A stretch of 64,000 nucleotides of DNA from Marinobacter orientalis. GTDB taxonomy: Bacteria; Pseudomonadota; Gammaproteobacteria; Pseudomonadales; Oleiphilaceae. Where the stretch lies: the NCBI RefSeq assembly GCF_004792665.1, contig NZ_SRZX01000007.1:1-64000 (forward strand), written 5' to 3'. Below, piece by piece: positions 55,022 to 62,726 of this stretch. Positions within the stretch are counted from its first letter, which is position 1, and each line of letters begins with the position of its first letter. Position numbers and translations under genes: made by a program. The notes beneath the pieces were generated by a model, which saw nothing but the letters and a program-made list of their open reading frames with translations, had not been told where the DNA came from and searched no databases.

Positions 55022-55214
55022 ATGACTTCGTGCATGGGCCTGGCCCCTTTTCCTGCTGGCACCTTCCCCCCATTCCCGCTCCGCATTGCTTTTGTTTTTC
55101 CTTCATTATTACCCGTCGGTTCGTTTGCTATACCCGGTGATAGTTTGTTCCGGTCTCTGGCTCCGGGACGTTATCGCTATGCATTCATGCTGACGCACTG
55201 TCAAGGAGAAGATC

Positions 55215-57377
55215 ATGTCCAACTATCTGGCGCCGGGTGTCTTTGTAGAGGAAGTCAGTTTTCGTTCCCGTTCCATTGAAGGTGTCAGCACCAGCGTTGC
55301 TGCCATTGTCGGACCTGCCCGCTTCGGGCCACTACAGGGCCGTCCGGAAGTTGTCACCAGCTTCGCCGACTTCCAGCGGATATACGGCGATATTCAGGAT
55401 CTGAAGCTGCATGGCAATCCCACGCTTAACCACACCACCATCGCTGCAAAAGCCTTTTTCGACAACGGTGGCAAACAGCTTTACGTATCGCGGGTGGGGA
55501 ACTTTCCCGACCCCGACAACAGCTTTGGCACAGCGAGCGACACCGACAATCACGTCATTTTCCGCAGCCGCTTTCCCGGCACCATGGGCAACTTCACCCT
55601 GGAGCTCGACTGGCGCGACAGCGAAAACCTGCTTCAGATGCAGCCGGTTTCCAGCCCTACAGTCGATGAGATTCTGTTCCTTGAGGCAACCGGAGTGACC
55701 AACGCCGTCAAATCCGGAGACAGCCCCGATGATGGCGTCTTCCCCCTGACCATCAGCGCACTGGTGCGCCGTATATCGGCTACAACCTTCGCCGTTCACC
55801 AGAACCTGGGCCAGATTACCGATACCAGTGAAGACCCCGTTGAGCCGGCCAGTTTCGAAACCAACGGCGACGGCGAAGGATTGCTGGCAGCCGCCGGCCT
55901 GACAAGGGATAACACGACATCGCTGCGATTCACCCGGGTCAGCATCCGTCAGCCGGCTTCCGGCAATCTGAGTGGCGGAGCCTTCGGGTCCCTCAGTTTT
56001 TCCGCCCCCACGGATCTTTCCGGTTTCTTTGATGGCGATCACTGGGGTGACCGGACAACCCTGCTGGGCACTATCAATGCAGAAGGCACAGAGTTTCAGA
56101 TCAACAGCGACCTTAACGAAGACGTCGACAGCAACATTGACCTGCCTCTGGCTGCCCTGGCGGCCTCTCCGGATACCGTCAGCGCAGTCATGGTCCAGAG
56201 AACCTTCGATATTTCCGTTCGTAACGGCGGGCCGGACGGCACGGTGATACACACCTACAGCGACATCTCCACGGCCCACGACGCAGACAACAGTCTTGAC
56301 AGGCGGCTACCCCAAGAGCCGGACTCGCGTAATGACCAGCTCACCAGCCCGGTAGCCTGCGAATTTGCTGATAACATTGCCGAAGGGGAGGTATTGGCGG
56401 CCCTTTACAGCCTGTTCGACGAAGGCGCCATGAATCCCGAAGGCCTTTCCGTTGAAGGTCCCCGTTACCTGATCCAACTTGAGAACGGTTCTGACGGCGA
56501 GTCACCCCAGGCACTGCACTATGGCGGCGCGACCGACGAAGTGAACGGCAGCACCGGGTTTGCTGCGCTGGAAGACATCGAGGACATATCCATCGTCATG
56601 GCTCCCGCAGCGGCGGCCGATCCCAATCAGCACCAGGCGGTGGTGACGGAAATGCAGAAGCATTGCCGCCGTATGCGATACCGCATGGGTATTGTCGACA
56701 GCCAGGACGCTATGGCCCTGTCCGAGGTGCGGGGCTTCCGTTCCAACTTCAACGACTCGCGGCTGGCGCTCTACTATCCCTGGATTACGATTGCTGACCC
56801 ACGGGGTGTGCACACAACCATCAACGTGCCACCGGCAGGATTTATCGCCGGCATCTATGCCCATACGGATGTGCAGCGTGGTGTCCACAAGACACCGGCC
56901 AACACCCCGGTTCTGGGTGCCCTGCGTTTTGCCCAGGAGATCAACCAGTTCCAGCAGGAACTGCTGAACCCCAGCGGCATCAACTGCTTACGCTCTTTCC
57001 CGGGGCGCGGCCATCAGGTCTGGGGCGGGCGCACCCTCTCGGACGACCCGGAGTGGAAATACGTCAATGTGCGCCGGTACTTTCTCTATCTGGAGCGTTC
57101 GATCCAGAAATCGACTCAATGGGCGGTTTTCGAGCCCAACGGCGAGCGCCTCTGGGAAAACGTCCGCAACACAGTGGACGCCTTCCTCTTCAATGAGTGG
57201 CGTAACGGTCGACTGCTCGGCTCCGAGAAAACCGCCTGGTTCGTGCGCTGCGACCGCAGCACCATGACCCAGAACGACCTGGACAACGGCCGGCTGATTT
57301 GTGAGGTGGGTGTGGCAGCACTCAAGCCTGCGGAATTCGTTGTCTTCCGGATCGGTCAGAAAACCGCTGACAGCTGA
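55215..57377 (+). CDS. Contractile injection system sheath protein 1
   Basis: This 720-aa phage-tail-sheath-family protein has AAGGAGAAG six bases before its ATG. It opens like other sheaths (MSNYLAPGVFVEEVSFRSRS, then EGVSTSVAAIVGPARFGP). It ends with the conserved C-terminal domain (NCLRSFPGRGHQVWGGRTLS, KYVNVRRYFLYLERSIQKST, GSEKTAWFVRCDRSTM and a Gly-Val strand end). Residues ~130-450 are a large variable insertion. The sheath contracts to drive the inner tube outward. It is the first gene of the cluster, 26 bp before the tube gene. No capsid, portal or terminase gene is visible, which favours a headless injection system over a prophage. Confidence 0.93.
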   Translation: MSNYLAPGVFVEEVSFRSRSIEGVSTSVAAIVGPARFGPLQGRPEVVTSFADFQRIYGDIQDLKLHGNPTLNHTTIAAKAFFDNGGKQLYVSRVGNFPDPDNSFGTASDTDNHVIFRSRFPGTMGNFTLELDWRDSENLLQMQPVSSPTVDEILFLEATGVTNAVKSGDSPDDGVFPLTISALVRRISATTFAVHQNLGQITDTSEDPVEPASFETNGDGEGLLAAAGLTRDNTTSLRFTRVSIRQPASGNLSGGAFGSLSFSAPTDLSGFFDGDHWGDRTTLLGTINAEGTEFQINSDLNEDVDSNIDLPLAALAASPDTVSAVMVQRTFDISVRNGGPDGTVIHTYSDISTAHDADNSLDRRLPQEPDSRNDQLTSPVACEFADNIAEGEVLAALYSLFDEGAMNPEGLSVEGPRYLIQLENGSDGESPQALHYGGATDEVNGSTGFAALEDIEDISIVMAPAAAADPNQHQAVVTEMQKHCRRMRYRMGIVDSQDAMALSEVRGFRSNFNDSRLALYYPWITIADPRGVHTTINVPPAGFIAGIYAHTDVQRGVHKTPANTPVLGALRFAQEINQFQQELLNPSGINCLRSFPGRGHQVWGGRTLSDDPEWKYVNVRRYFLYLERSIQKSTQWAVFEPNGERLWENVRNTVDAFLFNEWRNGRLLGSEKTAWFVRCDRSTMTQNDLDNGRLICEVGVAALKPAEFVVFRIGQKTADS

Positions 57378-57402
57378 TTGAACCCTCAAGAAGGATCGTG
57401 AT

Positions 57403-57858
57403 ATGGCACAGTTCAGAGAAACACCATACGGCGTATTCAACTACCTGGTTGATCTGTCGGATGGCAGCGAAACCGATGTGGCCGGCGGATTTTCCGAAGT
57501 CTCCGGCCTGAATGCCGAGGTAACCGTCGCGGAATACCGGGCCGGAAACCAGAAAACCAATTACGTCACCAAGGTACCGGCCATTCACAAGTCCGGGGAT
57601 ATTACCCTCAAGCGCGGCGTGATCGGGGCAGAGAACCTTTACAACTGGCTGGATCAGGTGCGCTCCGGCGATATCACCGCAAAGCGCAACGTCGTCGTCA
57701 AGCTGATGAGCGAGAACCATGCGGAGTCGGTGGTCCAGTGGAAGCTGGTCAATGCCATGCCCATCAAATGGACCGGCCCGACCCTGACAGCAAAGGGTGG
57801 CAGTGACGTCGCCATTGAAGAGCTGGTGCTCGCCGTGGAACACATTACCCAGGAATAG
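57403..57858 (+). CDS. Contractile injection system tube protein 1
   Basis: This 151-aa tail-tube protein of the T4 gp19-like family starts at the ATG at 57,403 (AAGAAGGATCG upstream). The family pattern is clear: GVFNYLVDLSDGSETDVAGG, FSEVSGLNAEVTVAEYRAGN, TLKRGVIGAENLYNWLDQV and a C-terminal VAIEELVLAVEH. Stacked hexamers of this protein form the inner tube pushed out on sheath contraction. It is followed after 9 bp by the second sheath gene. Confidence 0.93.
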   Translation: MAQFRETPYGVFNYLVDLSDGSETDVAGGFSEVSGLNAEVTVAEYRAGNQKTNYVTKVPAIHKSGDITLKRGVIGAENLYNWLDQVRSGDITAKRNVVVKLMSENHAESVVQWKLVNAMPIKWTGPTLTAKGGSDVAIEELVLAVEHITQE

Positions 57859-57867
57859 CGCACCATT

Positions 57868-59346
57868 ATGGAAACGCTGCTGGCGTCCCGGATTGAGCTA
57901 ACTCCCCGCCCCTATCAGAATCATGCTCCGGTTCTGGTCTGCGGCATGGTGGGTCATTGCCCCGGAAGAGTTCGGAAACAGCGGCTATTCGACCTTCCCG
58001 AAGCCGTCGATGCCATCCGGGCGGCCGGATTCGGAACCAGGCTCGAAGCGCTGAGATCAGCGGATGACGCCATTTTCCACCTGCCAGTTCCGCTCAATTC
58101 CAGCGCTGAGTTCCATGACATCTTCCCGGATGCTGCGTCTTCGGGGACCGATTATCAGAGCACTCTGGCAGGGGCGAACGCCTGGCTACCCGGCTGTGTA
58201 GACGATTTCTTTGCCAATGGCGGCACCAGATTATGGATTGTGGCTGTGCCGGAAGAAAAAGGTCATGAAGCATTCCTGCCCGCCCCCGACACCGTATTGC
58301 ACGACACATCCACCCTGCGGGGGGTTGCATCATTGCTGGTGATACCCGCCATCGGGCTACTCGCCCTGCCCGACCTGGAACGATTGCAGATCCCGGCCAA
58401 CCTGCCTGGCATACCGGAGCCAGACTACGCCAGAGAGGCTCCGCAGTTCATGCCCTGCTCAACGCCACCTCCAAAGGCGGTCACCGCTCCTGAGGCGGCC
58501 TCTTCCAACCCCACGGAACCAATGGCAACAGCGGCTCTACTGCGGCAAATCCTGCCATGGCTGTGTCAGCACCGCCCCGATATCCAGTGTTTGTGGTCAG
58601 TCCCGTTGACCTATGATCAGGATCGCCAGATTCCCGCAGCCAGCAGCAGAGCTCTGGAAGCCATTGGTAAAATCGCCGTAACCCCCGCCGGTCACCGGTT
58701 GCGACAGGTACAGTTCGTTTTCCCTTACCTGACCAATGCCCGTGGCAGACCGGTCAGCTCCTGCGGCGTGCTCGCCGGGGCGCAATCCGGCGTGGCGCAA
58801 ACCAATGGCCCCTGGCGATCCATTGCCGGCCGGATTCTGGTCACATCCGGTGATCCTTTCCCTCCTCAGTCCATCCCGGCACAGCAGACGCTGCGGCAAC
58901 ACCCTGGTATCAGCGTGATAACACGAAAGCCCCGCGGGGTCATGCTGGACGATGAACGACTTACCGTGCCTGCTCTGCATCCGGACGACTACTCACGCTC
59001 CCGTCTGTCGGGCCGCTACGACGCATTCAGAAGCGCAGAGGTGATGCGTTTTCTCGGCCATCTGCGTCGTCAGCTGCAACGACTCGGGGAAACGCTTGTT
59101 TTCAGAGTGGACTATCGGGACCCCACTCCACGCCTGGCCCTGGAAAATTTCTTCGGTCAACTGCACCGCCTGGGAGCCCTGCGCGGGAAGCTGCCCGAAG
59201 AGGCTTTCCGGGTAAAACAGCTGCAGCTCCAGGAGGGCGCAGCCGTTTTCGAGATCATGCTGGCTCCGGCGCTGCCAATCGATCGCATCCGGCTGACATT
59301 CACCAACCGCCACGGCGAGTGGCAGGGAGAAGTGCAGGATGAGTGA
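57868..59346 (+). CDS. Divergent second sheath-like protein
   Basis: This 492-aa protein shares sheath features (SGVAQTNGPWRSIAGRILVT as the conserved Gly-x-x-x-x-Asn-Gly-Pro-Trp zone; a C-terminal ALPIDRIRLTFTNRHGEW strand pair) but is much shorter and more divergent than sheath 1. It has a Pro-rich middle (about 190-225). In related injection systems a second or third sheath paralogue makes the baseplate-proximal or terminal layer, and I infer the same here. Its end overlaps the next gene by 8 bp. Confidence 0.78.
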   Translation: METLLASRIELTPRPYQNHAPVLVCGMVGHCPGRVRKQRLFDLPEAVDAIRAAGFGTRLEALRSADDAIFHLPVPLNSSAEFHDIFPDAASSGTDYQSTLAGANAWLPGCVDDFFANGGTRLWIVAVPEEKGHEAFLPAPDTVLHDTSTLRGVASLLVIPAIGLLALPDLERLQIPANLPGIPEPDYAREAPQFMPCSTPPPKAVTAPEAASSNPTEPMATAALLRQILPWLCQHRPDIQCLWSVPLTYDQDRQIPAASSRALEAIGKIAVTPAGHRLRQVQFVFPYLTNARGRPVSSCGVLAGAQSGVAQTNGPWRSIAGRILVTSGDPFPPQSIPAQQTLRQHPGISVITRKPRGVMLDDERLTVPALHPDDYSRSRLSGRYDAFRSAEVMRFLGHLRRQLQRLGETLVFRVDYRDPTPRLALENFFGQLHRLGALRGKLPEEAFRVKQLQLQEGAAVFEIMLAPALPIDRIRLTFTNRHGEWQGEVQDE

Positions 59347-59854
59347 ATTTGTCCCCTTTCGCTTCCGGGTCAACCTCCATGACAGTCGCTCCGGTGAACT
59401 GCTGTGCAGCGGTGCTTTCAGTGAGGTCACCGGCTTTGAACTGACCATGGAACCACGCAGCATTGCAGAGGGCGGCCGGAATTGGGGAGAACACCAGAGA
59501 AGTGGAGCTACCCGCTTCTCCCCGATGGTTCTGAAACGGGGCGTCACCCACGTCAACGACCTGTGGAGCTGGTTTGATGTCACAACCCGGGGTGCCAATT
59601 ATGGCTACCGGATGCACGGCGAAATCGTATTGCTGGGACATCCCCGGAAAGCCGGTGGCGAGTACCAGGACAACCCTGTGATGACATGGAAACTCACGGG
59701 CGTGCTGGCAACGCATTTCAAGGGGCCGGACCTGAACTCTACGGCCAGCCAGGTGGCCATCGAGGAATTGCACCTGGTCCATGAGGGACTGGAGCTTGAG
59801 CGCCATTCCCCGGATACAGAATCCACCTCTGGTCCGGAGGAGGCGGCGTCATGA
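59339..59854 (+). CDS. Contractile injection system tube protein 2
   Basis: This second gp19-like tube protein has 171 aa (FRFRVNLHDSRSGELLCSGA, FSEVTGFELTMEPRSIAEGG, MVLKRGVTHVNDLWSWFDVT and QVAIEELHLVHEGLELE). It is longer than tube 1, with a Gly-rich loop and a Ser/Glu-rich tail. Such second tubes form the adaptor ring between hub and main tube in Afp/PVC-like systems (Afp5-like). It overlaps both neighbours (8 bp and 4 bp), a sign of tight translational coupling. Confidence 0.88.
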   Translation: MSEFVPFRFRVNLHDSRSGELLCSGAFSEVTGFELTMEPRSIAEGGRNWGEHQRSGATRFSPMVLKRGVTHVNDLWSWFDVTTRGANYGYRMHGEIVLLGHPRKAGGEYQDNPVMTWKLTGVLATHFKGPDLNSTASQVAIEELHLVHEGLELERHSPDTESTSGPEEAAS

Positions 59855-60837
59855 AACACCCGGAGCGAGGCAAACTGATACCGGTTTCCGGCAAGGAAAA
59901 CACGCCTGATCTGGATAACGCCGTGAATGTTCAGTTCAACCCGACCAGCCTGAGGGTCGGGCTGTCCAATTCCCTGAACACCGGTGATCAGCGGGGCTCA
60001 GAAAAAGCGGCACAGTATGTTTCATCCAGCTCCTCCAGTCTGAGTATCGAACTGATCTTCGACACTACCCTTCCGGATGACTATGCAGATGAACAAACCA
60101 GCCCGGATGTCCGGCTGCTGACCCGCAAAATTGCAGAACGGTTTTTGAAACCCGGTGGCCGCGTCGAGGAAGGCTCCGAGGAGAGACAGGTACCCAGCCG
60201 GTGTCTGTTCCAGTGGGGTGCATTCGAATTTGTCGGGCTGGTGGAGAAGTTTGATGAAACACTGGATTTCTTCTCCCCCGAGGGAACGCCGCTGAGAGCA
60301 ACGGTTTCTCTCAGCCTCAAGGAAGACAGCTTCCAGTTCCGCAACCGGGACGCGGCCCGGGCAGAACGGGATATGCCCACACTGACAGGAACCGGTAACA
60401 GCAACCAACCGGGAGCAGAAGCCAGCACCCGCCCGCTTCCCGGGGCCAGTGACAGGAGCAAGGGTAACTGGCGGGATACCGCTCTGTATAACGGGGTGGA
60501 AAATCCGCGTCTGCCATCCGGTAACGAAATTGCAAGCCCTGCACAGTCGCCAGCCAGGCAACTGGGGCTGGACCAGAATCCGGCCAGATCAGCCGTTGCT
60601 GATGCCATGAAATCGGCGGCCCCTGCTTTCCGCTACGGCAATTCCTCCAGTCTCGGCAGCACCATTGAAGGGGCATTTGGCTACAGCCTGGGAGGCAGCC
60701 CGTTTGATGGGCTCAGTGCAGAGTCTTTACGGCAAACCCGAGACCAGAAGGTGAACGAGCTGCGGGAGCGCACAGACCAACCCTGGCTCGATACAGTACG
60801 CCAGGCCGCACAGGATTCCGGCGTTGGATTTGATTGA
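59851..60837 (+). CDS. CIS tube/hub adaptor protein (Afp7-like)
   Basis: This 328-aa protein has an N-terminal ~165-residue domain typical of the contractile-injection-system tube-adaptor family: VNVQFNPTSLRVGLSNSLNT, SSLSIELIFDTTLPDDYADE, RCLFQWGAFEFVGLVEKFDE and LDFFSPEGTPLRATVSLSLK. The rest (about 170-328) is low-complexity and Ser/Pro/Gly/Asn-rich, where homologues usually have a LysM domain; I do not see a clear LysM here. It probably links tube and hub. It starts inside the stop of the previous gene (ATGA overlap). Confidence 0.85.
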   Translation: MKHPERGKLIPVSGKENTPDLDNAVNVQFNPTSLRVGLSNSLNTGDQRGSEKAAQYVSSSSSSLSIELIFDTTLPDDYADEQTSPDVRLLTRKIAERFLKPGGRVEEGSEERQVPSRCLFQWGAFEFVGLVEKFDETLDFFSPEGTPLRATVSLSLKEDSFQFRNRDAARAERDMPTLTGTGNSNQPGAEASTRPLPGASDRSKGNWRDTALYNGVENPRLPSGNEIASPAQSPARQLGLDQNPARSAVADAMKSAAPAFRYGNSSSLGSTIEGAFGYSLGGSPFDGLSAESLRQTRDQKVNELRERTDQPWLDTVRQAAQDSGVGFD

Positions 60838-60857
60838 GCAACCTGAGGTAAGCAGAC

Positions 60858-61019
60858 ATGCCATTACTGATCGATGAAGTCATTGTCGAGGTAGAAGATT
60901 CGCCCGCCCCGAATACGGAGACGGCTGCAGCTCCTTCAGATAACGGAATGAATCAGGCAACTCTGTTCGAGCAACTGGAGAAACTCCGCGAACGGCAACA
61001 GCGACTGGAGGTGGATTGA
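60858..61019 (+). CDS. DUF5908 small protein (Afp6-like position)
   Basis: This 53-aa protein (LLIDEVIVEVEDSPAPNTE, then a charged helix ATLFEQLEKLRERQQRLEVD) fits the small DUF5908 proteins that sit between adaptor and hub genes in contractile injection systems. Their role is not well known; a hub or baseplate accessory is likely. It ends 5 bp before the hub gene start. Confidence 0.72.
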   Translation: MPLLIDEVIVEVEDSPAPNTETAAAPSDNGMNQATLFEQLEKLRERQQRLEVD

Positions 61020-61024
61020 TTGCC

Positions 61025-62074
61025 ATGGACGATCAGCCGCTGATCAATGCCCGGCCGGAGATAGTTGTGGATGGAGAATCCCGTCCCGACCTGGCAGCGC
61101 AACTGGGTTCGCTGATGATTCAGCTCCCCTGGCACGGTTGTGCCAGCGCCGAGCTGTCGGTGACCAACTGGGGCCTAACGGAGAACGGTCCGCAGCCTTC
61201 GTATCTGTTCGGTGATATCGGGATGGGGGCACACATTCGAATCACTCACGGCGAATCGCCGGTTACCCTGTTTGATGGCGAGGTGACCGGCATTGAAGAG
61301 CAATACGGCAAATCGGCCCCCACCCTGACCCTGCTTCTGCAGGACCGTCTGCACCGCCTCGCGCGCCGGCGCCAGAGCCTGTGCTACGAGGACCAGAGCC
61401 CGGATGAGGTTCTGCAGACGCTGGCCAGCGAAAGCTGTCTCGAAGCAGACGTGGCGGTATCCGGCATAACCGCCAGTTGGCATCAGTTGAACGAGAGCGA
61501 CCTGGCGTTCGCGCTGCGACTCTGCCAGCGCTTCGATATCGGTCTGCGGATGGACCAGGGTGCACTGCGGGCCATGGCGGAAGATCCCGACCCCGAGCCA
61601 ATCGTTCTTGGCCCCGGCAACGGTGCCCTCAGCATTCGCACCCTGGCCGACCTGAACCATCAGTATCAGTCCTCGGAAGTGATGGGATACAACCCGGATA
61701 CTGCAGAAGCCGTCGACGCGTCTGAAGATGAACCCGGTCAGCCCGCCCCGGGCAAAACAGCCCGTGACACCCTGTCCGATCTGGGATGGCAAAGCAGCGA
61801 CACCCTGCCCCACCCACTGGCCCGGAGCCAGTCAGAGGCAGAAGCCTATGCCACCGCGGGCTTCCGCAGGCAGGCCCGCAGATTCCTGCACGGCGATATC
61901 ACCTGTATGGGCGAGTCCGGCCTGAAACCGGGCAGGGAAATTCGACTGGAGGATGTCTCACCCCGGCTTACCGGCACCTGGCAGGTAGGACTTTGCCGGC
62001 ACGTCTTTGACAACCGTAACGGTTTTCGCACCCACGTCAAAATTCACAGAGCCCACTGGAGCCAGGAACCATGA
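61025..62074 (+). CDS. Baseplate hub protein (gpD/gp27-like)
   Basis: This 349-aa protein starts at the ATG at 61,025; a TTG at 61,016 in frame lies too close to the GGAGGTGG site to be a good start. The sequence has the late-control-D/gp27 hub pattern: DGESRPDLAAQLGSLMIQLP, VTLFDGEVTGIEEQYGKSAP, LTLLLQDRLHRLARRRQSLC, and later RFDIGLRMDQGALRAM. The end, with ARSQSEAEAYATAGFRRQAR and LKPGREIRLEDVSPRLTG, is also typical of hub proteins. Hub trimers hold the spike under the tube. Hub and spike are separate genes here (overlap of 4 bp), unlike the fused VgrG/Afp8 type. Confidence 0.88.
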   Translation: MDDQPLINARPEIVVDGESRPDLAAQLGSLMIQLPWHGCASAELSVTNWGLTENGPQPSYLFGDIGMGAHIRITHGESPVTLFDGEVTGIEEQYGKSAPTLTLLLQDRLHRLARRRQSLCYEDQSPDEVLQTLASESCLEADVAVSGITASWHQLNESDLAFALRLCQRFDIGLRMDQGALRAMAEDPDPEPIVLGPGNGALSIRTLADLNHQYQSSEVMGYNPDTAEAVDASEDEPGQPAPGKTARDTLSDLGWQSSDTLPHPLARSQSEAEAYATAGFRRQARRFLHGDITCMGESGLKPGREIRLEDVSPRLTGTWQVGLCRHVFDNRNGFRTHVKIHRAHWSQEP

Positions 62075-62715
62075 ACAACCACATCCCCGGCAATCTGCAA
62101 AGCCTGCAACTGGCGGAGGTGACCGACAATGCCGACCCGGAAAACCGGGGTCGTATACGGATCCGCTTCCAGTCCACCCGGCTCGAATGCTGGGCAAGTG
62201 TTGTTGCCCCCTCGGCCGGGGAAGGCTATGGGGCAAGCTTCATACCGCGGGAAGGAGAAATCGTGGTAGCCGCCTTCGCGGCTCCCGATATGCCACTGGT
62301 GCTGGGCAGTATCTGGACCGGCAGGGACAGCCGACCGGAGGAGGCGGACCCGCAGGAGGAACATTATGTGGTACGGACACCTTCCGGCACGGTTATGGAA
62401 TTTGACGACAGCGGCTCCGGTCCATCGTTCGAAGTGCACACCCGTTCTGGTTACAGCATTCGCATTACCGAGAGTGACGGTGGCGAGATCAATATTGAAA
62501 GGGGCAGCCAGAAGGTGACGCTGACATCTTCTTCCATTCAGGTGAACAGCGCAGGGCCTGTCGAAATCAACGCCTCGAATGTGAACGTGTCCGCCGGCAT
62601 GGTTCAGGTTGATGCCGGCATGTCCCGGTTCAGCGGTGTCGTCCAGGCCGATACGGTCATTGCCAATTCGGTGGTCGGAACCAGTTACACCCCCGGTGCC
62701 GGAAACATCTGGTAG
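62071..62715 (+). CDS. Baseplate spike protein (gpV/gp5-like)
   Basis: In this 214-aa protein the N-terminal ~90 residues form the OB-fold of baseplate assembly protein V (QLAEVTDNADPENRGRIRIR, YGASFIPREGEIVVAAFAAP, DMPLVLGSIWTGRDS). The remainder (about 110-205) is a chain of short beta strands (IEINASNVNVSAGMVQVD type) likely to form the triple beta-helical spike. It overlaps the hub gene by ATGA. A PAAR tip protein is expected further downstream, beyond the window. Confidence 0.9.
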   Translation: MNNHIPGNLQSLQLAEVTDNADPENRGRIRIRFQSTRLECWASVVAPSAGEGYGASFIPREGEIVVAAFAAPDMPLVLGSIWTGRDSRPEEADPQEEHYVVRTPSGTVMEFDDSGSGPSFEVHTRSGYSIRITESDGGEINIERGSQKVTLTSSSIQVNSAGPVEINASNVNVSAGMVQVDAGMSRFSGVVQADTVIANSVVGTSYTPGAGNIW

Positions 62716-62726
62716 GAGTGACCGCC